This document shows, piece after piece, positions 10,131 through 20,969 of a stretch of DNA of 64,000 nucleotides. Positions within the stretch are counted from its first letter, which is position 1. Each line of letters begins with the position of its first letter. Both the position numbers and the translations under genes were made by a program. The stretch is from Cycas panzhihuaensis (Eukaryota > Cycadophyta), in NCBI GenBank assembly GCA_023213395.1, contig CM041465.1, positions 169,267,741 to 169,331,740 on the forward strand. Reading direction: 5' to 3'. The notes beneath the pieces were generated by a model that saw only the letters and a program-made list of their open reading frames with translations, did no database searches and was not told the DNA's origin.

Positions 10131-10320
10131 TGTTGTGAACCTAATCACAATCTCAATAAAACAACTACAATAGTATTAAATTAGCTAGAATAAATAATCC
10201 AATAAGAAACACAAGAATAATCCACTATGAAAGTTGATCAAAATAATAGCTTAGCAGGCAAACATAAATAAAAACATTACAAAGGAGAATGATTATCATA
10301 TTTTCGGATCTTCACTAGAA
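10120..10320 (+). repeat. 3' LTR start of the Gypsy element (right end not resolved)
   Basis: A purine run AAGAAGAGAGGG precedes TGTTGTGAACCTAATC at 10131, the expected purine tract and LTR start after the integrase end. No second copy is visible and the right border merges into tandem repeats, so the end is approximate. Confidence 0.5.
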
Positions 10321-10680
10321 GAGTTCTCTTCCATAGCTTGTGCTTGTCTATACAGTGTCTCCTATTTGGAAAAATGTTAGTAGTAGTCCCCAAAGGATGC
10401 TACAATGTGTGTGTGTGTAATCCTCTTTACAAAGATCGACTATATGAAACCCCATCTCCCCTCAGCCCCCCAACAAAAAGAGTGCTCTTCCATAACTCGC
10501 TTGTCAACACAGGGTCTCGAATTTGGAAAAAAGGTTAGTAGTAGCCCACAAAGGACACTACAATGTATGTGTATGGGTGCATATGTGTAATCCTCTTTAC
10601 AAAGATCGACTATATGAAATCCTATTCCCTCCCTACTCTCCCCCACACCCCCCCCACCCCTCGCAAAAAAAAAAAGAAAT
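10320..10680. repeat. tandem repeat, two units of about 170-180 bp
   Basis: The block 'CTCTTCCATA...GTCTC...TTAGTAGTAG...CCTCTTTACAAAGATCGACT' occurs twice (about 10326-10480 and 10484-10665) with small differences, followed by a C-rich and A-rich stretch. More diverged units appear to resume after the SMART element. Confidence 0.7.
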
Positions 10681-10801
10681 CCTCATCAAAAGGGCAACAT
10701 TACCATGGCAATTATTTGCCAATGGTTCAATCTAATCTGTGTGTAAGTATGTGTAACGGGGAAGGAGGGTGGCAGGTTGGAAAGAGAGAGTACCACATTA
10801 G

Positions 10802-11125
10802 TGTTGGAGCGCGTGACGCTAACTATCACGAAGAAGTCTTCTTCCCAAATCACCCTAGGACTTTTGGTGTAACGGCAACCTATGACAAGTAGTATCAGAG
10901 CGACCAGGGTTCAAAACCGGTCCTATGTACCGCGGTAGCGCACCCGAAGATACGTGAAGGTGTTTGCAGGTGGTGTCGAGAAACGTCGTGGTGGACATGC
11001 ATGTTGTGTAGGTACAACGGACTCCTCGTGACGGGGAAGTGTTGGAGCGCATAACGCTAACTATCACGAGAAAGTCCTCTTCCCAAATCACCTCGGGGCT
11101 TTTGGTGTAACGGCAACCTGTGACA
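10802..11125 (+). mobile_element. complete SMART/TRIM miniature LTR retrotransposon (324 bp)
   Basis: Two direct repeats of 86 bp (10802-10887 and 11040-11125) start TGTTGGAGCGC and end GACA. ATTAG flanks both sides (10797-10801 and 11126-11130), a 5-bp target duplication. Two bases after the first repeat comes TAGTATCAGAGC, one base from the tRNA-Met primer site. Before the second lies the purine tract GACGGGGAAG. The interior is about 152 bp and cannot encode proteins, so mobility needed an outside Copia or Gypsy machinery. The repeats differ at about 10 positions by eye, mostly transitions. The element keeps many CpG sites in an otherwise CpG-poor area. Confidence 0.9.
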
Positions 11126-11130
11126 ATTAG

Positions 11131-11880
11131 TTCACCCCCTCCACCCATGGCTAAGATCAACCAATTAAATTCTACTAAAGTCTTGCCAATTAATAATTTC
11201 CTAAAATTTGAAATATTTTCCTTATCCAATTTATAAGGATCTATGATATGAAACCCAACTTTCATCAAAATTCTCATCATGAAGGTAATGTGACCATGAC
11301 AACTATTTGCCACATATTCAATATTCTATGTGCGTGTTTGTGTTTCCTGTCCACCCCTCCATCCCTCACAACAAAAGTCAACTATATAGAATTGCAAAAA
11401 TTTAAGAAAATACTTGCAAAAGTGTCAATATATCTACTCTCTATCCTCTTCATGAAAACCAATGTCATGAAACCCATTTTGCTATCAAAATACTTATCGT
11501 TGGGAATACATAAGCATGCCAATTGTTTGCCACAAATTTGAACTAGTAATGATATATATTTTATTAAATAAAAGCAAAAACAAGCATTTAGTTCATCCAC
11601 CCCTTCCAGCAAAATAATATAAAATATTGAAAGTTTGGCCCTTTAATATTACATTATATAAAATCCATCCCATCTTTGGGTCTTCTCATGGATGCCCTAC
11701 ACATGTTATATCCCATTGGCTAAAATTGCATAGGTGTTAAACGATACTAAAGAGTTGATGCACATAGTCTCCATCCTCTTCATAAGAAATGGTATTGTGA
11801 AACCCCGTTTCACAACTATGATGTTAATTTTGGGAAAACATTGTAAATGAATGCAGAAGTTATTTCCACAACAGGAATAA
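11131..11880. repeat. diverged tandem repeats, no gene
   Basis: Loosely repeated blocks containing 'CCTCTTCATGAAAACCAATG', 'GAAACCC' and 'TTTGCCACA' at about 11240-11320, 11440-11535 and 11775-11860 resemble the 10.3-10.7 kb units. Frames 11248-11541 (plus) and 11382-11612 (minus) show no family features. Confidence 0.45.
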
Positions 11881-11889
11881 CTAGTTACC

Positions 11890-12557
11890 TCTATTTGATG
11901 TTAATTCCCCATTGTTCAGACATAGTTTCCAAAGATATCCATGCTTCAACATAGTTTGCTTCTTTTAATGCTAGTAGGCCATTTCTGGCTTGCCGCAACT
12001 CTTTTAAGCATATAGTCATGGAAGAAAAAAGTCCTCTATAGAAGATCCTTGCTCCTTAAGCGTTCAGCTACCCTTGGAAATCCAATTTCACATGTTTTAA
12101 TTTCTTCATTGCTTTAATGCTTCTTAAGCCAGTCTAAATATATATTCAGAATTCTCATAACCTCTGCATATTTATATTATGTAATGGTGCACTGAAGTTT
12201 CTTATTAGAGTGATAAAGTACAAGATTTTCACGTATGCCTCTTCTTTTTCCATTTGTGTGTCTATATTTCACATTCTTAAGCAGGTATTCTTGAGGATGC
12301 CTAGATTTGGATGAACTTTTAATCTTCATCCCTCCAAATGTCCCAGCTATCTTGTTAAATAAGTATTTAATTTTTTGGTCTTTGGTAAGTAATCCAACAG
12401 AATACACCATAAGAAATATCACATCTGCAATGGCTTTCCTTATTTGTAATCCTAGGCAGCAACAGAATTGTACTGGAAATGCATTTTGTAACAGTAATGA
12501 AAAACAGCAGAATTTCACATGCAGTTGTTGTCTACATGTGTACTTGCATCCAGGCAT
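11890..12557 (-). pseudogene. unrecognised broken gene or gene fragment
   Basis: A minus-strand frame of 126 codons (12557-12177) runs through 'LLTKDQKIKYLFNKIAGTF' and 'SRHPQEYLLKNVKYRHTNGK'. It continues in the same frame past single stops with 'YAEVMRILNIYLDWLKKH' and 'CEIGFPRVAERLRSKDLL'. After a frame change it reads 'MTICLKELRQARNGLLALKE' and 'ANYVEAWISLETMSEQWG'. The amino-acid content looks protein-like and charged, unlike random AT-rich translation. I do not recognise the family. It lies about 400 bp downstream of the TPR gene on the same strand. It may be a decayed neighbour gene, a retropseudogene or a transposon frame. Confidence 0.4.
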
Positions 12558-12950
12558 GTTTAGATGTGTGTGGTGGTGTGTTTACATTGAACAGAGCCAC
12601 TCTAATTGCTCTAAATACATAGTCCAATATATTCTTTCACTAATGTTCTATTAAACTTCCTTGCTAGATGACCAATGCTGCAATAACTGATCCAGAATTT
12701 TTCAGAATTGGAAGTGTAAACTATAGAGAGGAGAAAAGAAGAACCTAGATGAATATCCTCTGTGTCAAATGAAGATCAACACAGAATTAAAAAAGAAAAA
12801 ATCTAGAAATCATGTTGCAGAGATATATATATATATATGAAGTAGCTTTCCTACATTGAGGATTCAAAACACATAAAGATAATAAACTGCCAGCCACTCA
12901 CTTCAAATTCTAGCAAGCAATGGTCAAAAAAGAAAGAGATCCAACCAATG
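12558..12950. other. 3' flank of the TPR gene
   Basis: AT-rich sequence immediately downstream of the stop codon (12953-12951 on the minus strand). It should hold the 3' UTR. I found no unambiguous AATAAA on the minus strand close to the stop. A short (AT)n run lies at 12826-12838. Confidence 0.4.
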
Positions 12951-15691
12951 TTAATCCGCCATCTTAACCAAACGTGACAATGTACTTTTCGCTAGTCTAT
13001 TTCCAGGATCTATCTTCAGAACCTTTCTCAAATCCTCGACTCCAAGTTTATATTTCTCAGTGCTTTCATACAAAAGAGCACGCTGGAGTAGCACAGATGC
13101 ATTTGAATTATCATGATCCAATACCTGTCAGTAACCAACACCAAAGTAGAGTCAGAGAGAGTGAAGATTTCATACCCAAGTCTCTAGCACTTAAGTGCTT
13201 TCAATTTTTCCTTTTCCTTAACTGGGGGTCTCAAATTGGTTTCCTTCAGAACAACTGAATAAAGTTAGTCCATTAAAAGAATCGCTTTGAGACCCTATTT
13301 GCACTGTGATAAAGATAATACATAACCTTTCCACTTGGCTTGGATATTCTTGCAACTCAACCAATGTTACATTAGCTATGAATTTCTGTAAATACCATTG
13401 CCAAGTATGCCCAATTTTCTCAGGAGGAAAGGCTCCAGTATCCTATATGAAGAGATTTGGGGGTAAAATTCCTACACTTAACACTATGAACATGGAATAA
13501 TAGAAAGAACAAGAAATCATCCCCTCTTGAAATTGAAGAAACCTGACAATTTAGTTGTTCTCATTACAGAATACTAGCAACAGCGTGCTACACCAGAGGG
13601 CACAACGTTGAAAGAAAAAATCTAAGGAAGCATGATTATGGGGAGGTGAAAATGCAAATGGGCTCCTGTATCCCTCGACAGCTTATTCCAGAGAGTAAAA
13701 ATAAAAAGGAAAAAAAGGGAATTGTAGAGGGCTTTCAGTTGAGTCCAACATACAAAACAGATGCCATGTAGCAAGCACACAAAAAATAAATAGTTGATGA
13801 TGTGCAAGCACTACTGGAAAGACAACAAGACGAAGGCTGATTATTGAATCTACATATTTCTGGGAGAAATGCACAATCCCAGGGAGAAAATGATTGGCTG
13901 TATCCAGCAGATGGCCATTAAGTACCAGCTTATTTTTGGATAGCTTGCAGGTGTCATGGTGGAGCCAGATTGTGAACAAGGGACACTTCTTCCTCCACAT
14001 AATTCTTAAAGTTAAATAGAAAGAAAGGCTGAGATAGCAACTGCTCTCAAGGTTATCATCCAAGAAGTGCAGAAATCTAATAAGAATAAAAACCAAGATG
14101 TGTTAAAAGATCCAACCTGAGAGCAATCACTGACAGCTTTCTTATATTCTCCAACTTCCTTGTAACATGAAGCCCTGCAAGTTAAGATCTCTAAAGCAGC
14201 ATCACCACCACTGTCACCTTTTTCTAAAAGAACCATGGCCCAAGAGAACCACTTAATAGCATCGGCAAACTGGCCTTGCTTGTAATTTTCCATTCCCTTA
14301 TCTTTAGCTATTGAAAGAGTGACTCCAGCAGGAGGTGGAGGAAGCCCTTCCAACTCTGTTGTTGTGCCCCCATCATCGCCACCAAAACCAGTGTCCAAAC
14401 CCCAGTCATCAGTTTCAGAAAATGTTTGACTCGCTACACCTCCCAAGGTGGAGGCAGAAGTGGATGAGAACAATGAATCCAGGGGATCCTTGCCTTTTTC
14501 CTGCAGACCTGGTTTCTGAGAAGAAAAGCTTTTGTTTAACATTTCAAATGGATCAGTAGCTCCACCAGGAGCTGTGCCTTGTTTAACAGAAGAGGACGAA
14601 AAAGAAGTAAGTGGATCAGCAAAGCCGACTCCCCCACTTCCACCGCCAGTTCCACCAAAAGTGAAGTCAGCAAAAGGGTCCGCTGCATTTGATGAGTTAG
14701 GTATTGAAGTGCCACCAAACAGATCATCAGAGACATTCAAGGATGCTGCAAAGGGATCACCACTGCCACTAGATGCATGGTTAGTAGATTCCTTCTGAAA
14801 TTCTCCAAAGATATCCTCATTATTCGCAGATACAAAAGGGTCTCCTGACTGATTATCAGCAGATATCGTTGTAGCAGAAACATTCTGAAAATCTCCAAAT
14901 TTTTCTTCATTATTAGGAGAGACAAAGGGATCTTGAATCACGGTTGAACCAGATTGAAGTGGGGCCTCCTTTGCAGTAGAATCTGCAAAAGAACCAAATG
15001 GGTCCTCCTGCGGGCCGCGCACATTTGTGCCTGGGAAGCTCGGGAAAGCAGGAAAAGGATCACTACCAGGATCACCTTGCTTTTTACTTGAGTGCTGATC
15101 TGCAAAATCTCCAAATTCTTCAACAGATTGGCCCAACTTGTGACTATCTTTCAATGGGGTTCCTCCTTTGGGCAATGCTGCAGCCACACTCCCCATGGAA
15201 AATGAAGCACTTGGGGGTGCCTGCTTCAAGGGAATATTGCTCTTCTGCTGCCCAAGGACCTCCCCAACCAGATCCCCAAACAAATGTGCACCTCCTGCAT
15301 TCGGCCCCCCAACAATCCCACTGGTCCCAAGCTTTGACGAATCAGATTTAGCCCAGCTCTTCCCGAAGATATCCCCCACCATTGAAGCGGGCTGGGACTG
15401 CCCCGACCAGCCACTTGTAAACCCAGATTGCCCAGACCATCCACCGGATAGGCCAGCTTGCCCCGGCCGAGACATGGGTGAAGGAGAAGGTTGGGGAGTC
15501 CACGAAGGCTTATTAGGTGCGCACGCTGGAGCAGGGCTAGGCTGAGCTGGAGGATGATGATGCTTCTGATCTTTCAGACTTTTGGATGACTGATGACTGG
15601 AGAACGCAGATCCCAACCCAAAATCGAATTCATAGCTGCTCAATGGAACGGCTGCCTTTTGGGCATTCTCAACTCTCCTACTCGAATTCAT
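12951..15691 (-). CDS. TPR protein with DPF-rich N-terminal region, two coding exons
   Basis: Minus strand, exon 1 15691-14117 (525 codons) and exon 2 13124-12951 (57 codons plus TAA); 582 aa. The intron (14116-13125, 992 bp) starts GTTGG and ends TGACAG, phase 0, and the join keeps the TPR fold in frame. Residues 1-200 are Ser/Pro/Gly-rich. Residues 190-400 carry seven DPF tripeptides (about 211, 230, 254, 284, 312, 338, 380) and three FGDF/FGEF motifs (193, 265, 295). From about 454 to 582 a TPR-like helical region includes 'AIKWFSWAMVLLEKGD' and, in exon 2, 'KYKLGVEDLRKVLKIDPGN'. DPF motifs commonly bind clathrin-adaptor appendages and TPRs bind peptide partners, so a role in vesicle traffic is a reasonable inference, not shown. 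The ATG at 15691 (MNSSRR) is chosen over an in-frame one 21 bp upstream because plant relatives of this type start close to the Ser/Arg tract. No stops or shifts: apparently functional. Confidence 0.88.
13125..14116 (-). other. intron of the TPR gene
   Basis: GT...AG intron in phase 0 between a Gln CAG codon and 'VLDHDN'. The 3' splice site reads TGACAG. Frames within it (for example 12974-13258 plus, 13683-14096 minus) are shadows. I see no recognisable transposon inside. Confidence 0.85.
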
Positions 15692-16260
15692 GGTTTTCCG
15701 ATCTCTAATCAATCACCTTGCATACCATCAAATCCACCCCAAATTCTCTCTACCTAAAATGCATTTCTCTGGATCGCACCAATCCCTGATGACTTTTCAC
15801 ATCCAAATATTAAACCCCAACTAACCCCACACCAAATCAAGCACCCCGAAATTCAATCTCTTCAACCTGCAATCAATTCCATCGAACCGAATGCAGATCA
15901 GAGAGCGCACACGCATACCCACACAAACATAACCAAAGGGACCCCAGGCATTTGCAGAGAGAGTATTATTTCATTCCATGGATTCTCATTCACTCACCTT
16001 GTGCCAAGTCAATCATCTCGATTTGATCCACCCTTACTACCCAACCAGATCTTCATTCCAAAAATTGGAATATTGGCTGTAATGTAATGAAACTAAAGTA
16101 AGAAGCAAGCAGGCATACCTTTCTTCATCGACCAAACCGCGCACAATGGAGATGCGTACAGTTCCTCAGTACCAGTCGTCAGGACCTTCTTAGGTTTCGA
16201 TAGGAGAAATTCGGAGCCCTTCCAATTGGTTCACACCCGATGGAATAGATCCCTAGATAT
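15692..16260 (-). promoter_or_regulatory. 5' UTR and promoter region of the TPR gene, probable leader intron
   Basis: GC-richer than the flanks. On the minus strand a good donor AAAG/GTATGC falls at 16118 and a good acceptor ATTGCAG/GTTG ends at 15867. This suggests a 5' UTR intron of about 250 bp, common in plant genes. An alternative inner pair (acceptor near 16070, donor AAG/GTGAGT near 15999) is also possible. A CCAAT motif (AACCAATTGG, 16222-16231) lies upstream. I could not pick a certain TATA box. Confidence 0.45.
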
Positions 16261-16379
16261 TCTAACGTCACACGGCGATTGCCACCATAGAAAAGTTAAA
16301 TAGCTCTGAGGGTACGCCTACTAGCAGATCAGATCGTATGAACCAGTCTACTTAGTATTCTCTAAGGTGTTGGGGGTTC

Positions 16380-16950
16380 GACTTTTAACAAACTGACCGG
16401 ATAGAAGATCATAGCGGTGACTTTATCTTATGAATAAATTTCCTTTATTGTTGCCCGCGAATTATCGTATGGGACTCAAGGTCATGTTCGAGAAGTAACC
16501 TCCTATGCTAATGCAAATGGATGTGGTTTGAATAGATACGGATTGAAGTGTAGTTTGGGAAATCATACGCTATAGTGAAATTGTTTGGCAAAGGTTGTTT
16601 TGGCACACTTCAAATTGGATAGCCAATTATTTGTGGCAGGTTATTTTCAATGTTAAATATTAACAACAAAAGGAATTGACCCATTTACTATTAAGGTTAT
16701 TCATCTAATATACCTATTATATTGTGTAAAGGGGTAGTTTTCTATTATGAGGAACTAAAAGTGGAAGATATTGCACAAGTGGGAGATGACAAATTGGTTA
16801 GAGACTAGACTAGTGTCTCTAAACTTTAGTGAGCAATTTAAACTTGTGAGTTTGATTATTGAATGGTGGGTTGAAAAGAGAGTGGCAGCAATAACAAGAA
16901 AAAACAAAAAACAAAAAAAAGAGTGCAAAGGATGTTGTATATAGTTACAA
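16380..16950. other. AT-rich flank, nothing recognised
   Basis: No gene, LTR end or repeat that I can support. A-rich tract near 16895-16920 (AAAAAACAAAAAACAAAAAA). Confidence 0.4.
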
Positions 16951-17665
16951 CTAATTATGGAGTATTTTGCTAACTAAACTTAAATCACAAAATGTTAACT
17001 ATTAAGGTTTTATTGCCTTAAAAATGATCTAAAGGTTAAATAATAGGAATGTGTGTGGCAAAGATCATAAATATTATCTCTAGGAATTACCAATACTTTG
17101 CATACATGCTCTAAATGACTTAAATAAATTTTGTTATAGATATTATAGATCAAGACAAGTATAAATTTTTCTAAGAAAGAGAGATAAGACCTTATTCATT
17201 ATGGCTTAGAATGTTGCTACAATATTAGTTAGTCTAAACAACAAGACCTTAAATTCAAAAGGTTCCTTATCTATGTTAGATGTGATTTTTGTAGTATCTT
17301 ATATTTGAAACTTTATTGGATAACATCCTCATCTCAAATTGAATTTTAAAAGTTTGATAATTTATCTATACTTGGAATGGAGTAATAATTATTTATTATT
17401 CCTTTATTAGAAGCTATATAATTAACACACATCTTAAATGATCCATCCTTCTTCTATACTAATATTACCATTGTTATAAATGGACTTTTGCTCATTACTA
17501 CAATTCTTGAATCTAATAATTATTTAACTAAATCCTTAATTTCATTTTGATGGTGAAGTTAATGTGGATATAATTGGATATTGATAGCGATAATTCCTAA
17601 ATCTAATTTAATGGCATGTTTCATTATATAATTTAGGGGTAACCCCATGGGTGGGCCTTGAATTC
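16950..17665 (-). pseudogene. Ty3/Gypsy reverse transcriptase relic
   Basis: Minus-strand reading from 17660 downward gives 'NEIKDLVK', a stop, 'LLDSRIVVMSKSPF', then 'KKDGSFKMCVNYIASNK' and 'IPSIDKL'. Next come 'KEPFEFKVLLFRLTNIVATF' and the following finger region 'MNK...LFLRK'. These are the RT motifs (entry region, KKDG-W-MCVDYRALNK, F-V-PFGL-NAPATF) in correct order. About ten stops and shifts kill it. The neighbouring protease and integrase parts are too decayed for me to place. Confidence 0.8.
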
Positions 17666-17669
17666 ATGT

Positions 17670-19810
17670 TTGTTCATAAACCCTACCATCTCTTATTCTA
17701 ATAGAGTTACCTCATGTTAAGTGAAGACTTGTTGAGTAAAACATGTTGAAGAGCTAACTTATTATTTTTATTAAAATAAGCATGCTTTTATACAACCATC
17801 GGAGATAATGTTACTTCCACTTTTACAATGTGGGATAAATCCCTCAAGAGAAAAGTAACTCAATAACTAAACTAAATTAAGTTGTAAGATAAAAAGTACA
17901 GAATCACTTTAATGAGCTAAAATGGTTAACATAATTATATTTAAAAACACTCCAGTCTAATAGATTAACTATAAACTAGAGTAAAAGTATGGTACATGAT
18001 ATATATAATATACGTCATTAATTTCTCTTTCTTTTAGAAGAAGTTGTCCCTAATTCTATGGATCCTACCAAATGCAAAAGTATTAAGGCATGATGGCTTA
18101 AGAGAGTTGCATGCCACACTTCTTATATAATATGCCCTGGTTCCAATAAGTGTGTCAAGTGAATAAGTAGTGAGAAATCCTACAGGATGATTATTTATTG
18201 CTTAGAAAAGGTAAATGTCAATGTGAGAAGCTTGGTCATAAGTTGGAATGCATAGTGTTCCTCAAAATGTGGGTTACACATTAAAGACATACATGGAGGA
18301 GGGTTGAGCTAATTAGGCCCTCCCTTAATTGGATATGTAATAATAAGGGGCATGATATTATGTCTTCATACTTGTGCAGTAGGTGAACTTCCTAGAACCT
18401 TCGAAATACCTATACATGTATCCATAACTTTGGTTGAAATTACAAGAGTGTGTGCACTCTTTAATAAGGTGGAAGGGAAAACCAATGATTACTCTTACTC
18501 ATGGTTAGGTGATGCAGAAATCACAAGTGGAGTAAATACTACCATACAATCACAAAGTAAAGGAAGAGGTTCCTGGGAAAGAGGTGTATATCATATGAAT
18601 TAGAGATACCATATGTAGAGATGTCACTAAAGCAAGCGTATTAATAGTAAGAAGGTAAAGGCCTTAAAATAAGAGATGTTTGACCATTAACTTGTGATAA
18701 CTAATGTCAAATATGTTATAGTTACAAAGGATCGGGCCATCATCTACTAGAGTTAGGCCATTGTTGTGAACCATGACCTCTAAAAAAGTGATTTGGGCAA
18801 TTCTCATTTTGATGCTAATATTTAAACAATGGAGGGTATTATCAAATTTGATTTACCTTATGTTAGTTTTCGGTTGCTCCCTCTTAGTGTAGAATGAACT
18901 TATTGGTTGTATTTTCTCTTTTATTTAATTTATTATTTCCTTCAATTTTATATTCACTCTCCTTTCTAATCTTATCAGAAGTGGCATTAGAGTTGTGTGA
19001 TCATATTGCCTTCTATTACAACTATCAATCCAATAATTCTTCCCTCATCTAACATCTTCATTAATCAAGGAAATCTTTAAATAGACAGAAGTGCCATTAA
19101 GTGCCACCTATAGTTGTCCAATTGTGTTTTTAGCAGTTTAAGGTCATTAGAGATCATTTTTAGCAATTGAGACTTATACCACATTGGAAAAGATGTGAGA
19201 TTAGTTGTGGACATCATTGTTTTACAACTTTTAGGAATGAAGGGCTAAGATCAACTTGAAGAGGTGTTATAGGCCTAGGAAATACCCAATTTATGGATTT
19301 ACAAGGGAATTACACTTGGGGACACCATGGGAACATTATAGGAGGCCACAATCTTGATGGTACATTTCAACATCTTATGGGTCATTATTAGGAGATGTCA
19401 AAGAGTCATAAGGAAGTCCAAGGGCTTAAGCATATCCCAACACTAGATGTAAAGCATTTCTGATAGTGTTTGACTCATACGGTAGGCCCATTTCATGCTA
19501 CTATTGTTGTTATAAACCATAAGAGGTTTTATAAGGATAGTGGGTATATAATTAATGTTGAAAAGGGCATCCTAGAAATCTCAAGTAGATGCCAACACTC
19601 TATATATCAAACATCAAACATTTTCATGGAAAAGATCACTACAAGAAGCTAAAAATTATAGGCAAAGGAGAAAAGGTCATAAATTTTCAAATTTATTAAG
19701 GTATATAATTTGAAATTATTAAGATAAGAATATTCCCCTTAATATATTCCTTAAGAATATCCTTAAAATATTTCCAACTTAAAAACATCTAAAAGAAGAT
19801 TTTTGTATGT
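17670..19810. other. decayed repeat DNA, no supported gene
   Basis: AT-rich sequence with many stops in all frames. An 83-codon plus-strand frame at 18352-18603 (MILCLHTCAVGELPRTFEIP...) and a 60-codon one at 19470-19652 show no motif I recognise. Probably the decayed flanks of retroelements on either side. Confidence 0.4.
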
Positions 19811-19811
19811 A

Positions 19812-20036
19812 TTTTTAGTGTGAAAATTATGGAAATATGTGTAGGGAGCATTATAGTATAAGAAACAAAGGCTAGAGACTTAATTAAGTGTGCTTTAATA
19901 AGAGAATTTTTATATTTATAGGTTTTTAGTAAGAAAATTATGGAAATATTTGTAGGGAGCATTACAGTATAAGAAACAAAGGATAGAGAATTCATTAAGT
20001 GTGCTTTAATAAGAGAATTTTTATATTTATAGGTTT
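19812..20036 (+). repeat. tandem duplication, period about 111 bp
   Basis: Two adjacent copies of a block containing GAAAATTATGGAAATAT, GTAGGGAGCATTA and GTGTGCTTTAATAAGAGAAT. The second starts at about 19923 with only a few substitutions. Confidence 0.9.
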
Positions 20037-20089
20037 AGTATATTAATATAGGATATTAGAGCTTCTTTTAGGGACTCATAAGCCTATTA

Positions 20090-20960
20090 CTATTGAATAT
20101 ACCAAGAGAAAGAAAATGCCTCACTTTAGGTCCATAGAATCTAAGGAGTAGAAGAATAAAATAGACAAAGAGTTAAGAGAATTACAAGCTTGTATTGATA
20201 AATTCATGTTTATTATTAACTCTATACAAGAAAGAAATACCAAACAACATTAAGATGGTGTTGATACCTTAAAGCTATTAGGTGAGGGATACTATCAAAT
20301 TTCTTATCATAATATAAAATTGCCAATCTATTCCATGGACAAAGAGTCAAACCCAGATGAATAGCTAGCCAAAATGACAAACTCATTCATAATATTTAAT
20401 ATATAACAACGTTATGGACTAGGTAGCCTTTACCATCAAATACTTAAACTATCCTATATGTGTTTGAAAAGAGAACATCTCAAACTAATTATATTTAATC
20501 AATTTAAAAAGGCTTTTAGAGAGTTTATAGAGGAAAATTAAGGCAATTCATATTATGTCTAATTAACTCACAATTTCGAAGGGAACAAAACCATATTAGA
20601 ATACATAAAACCATTTGAAATTTTGCATATTAAGGCTGGTGTCAGGTCTAAGGAGGCCTTACCTCTCTATATAAGTATTCTATGGATGGAAATGCATGAA
20701 AGCACATGATTATTGCACCTTAAAATACTTGAAAAATCCATTTGAATTACCTGACAGCCTAAAGCTAGTTAAGCAATAACTAAAGCCAATTATATCATAT
20801 TTTAATAAAGAATAGTGTACGTACCATTGAATAAAAGGATGCCTAAGTAGGCAAGGATCCTAATCCCTTGACCTTCAACCTACAACCTATTTATTAAGAG
20901 TGAAGGCCTAGATAAGGCTAACAAGAGAGCAAATATGCTTTCTTATGATTATGGCTAAAG
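20090..20960 (+). pseudogene. broken gag-like frame, family uncertain
   Basis: The plus strand encodes 'DKELRELQACIDKFMFIINS', then 'HLKLIIFNQFKKAFREFIEE', a stop where Asn-Trp-Gly would follow, 'NKTILEYIKPFEILHIKAGV' and 'RSKEALPLYISILWMEMHE'. Around 20810-20960 a Cys/His-bearing stretch (CTYH) follows. The pattern of a coiled coil, a helical domain with FR-FIE and EYI--FE, and a possible zinc region resembles a retrotransposon gag. I cannot name the lineage. Stops (TAG/TAA) interrupt it about every 20-40 codons. Confidence 0.4.
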
Positions 20961-20969
20961 GTAGGAAAA

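Noticed and set aside
10900-10930. tRNA-like B-box (GGTTCAAAACC) suggesting a tRNA gene or SINE
   Set aside because: It lies inside an LTR-bounded SMART element right after its primer site, with no A-box or cloverleaf; it is better read as extended tRNA complement.
10855-11313. 152-codon minus-strand frame
   Set aside because: It runs through the SMART element and its flank; composition and position give no support for a protein.
12177-12557. Additional exon of the TPR gene
   Set aside because: The TPR gene ends cleanly with a TAA at 12951 after a complete TPR, and the frame downstream does not resemble TPR.
14335-15545. Several plus-strand and alternative minus-strand frames (for example 14998-15351, 15168-15545)
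   Set aside because: They overlap the GC-rich first exon of the TPR gene in other frames and show no domains.
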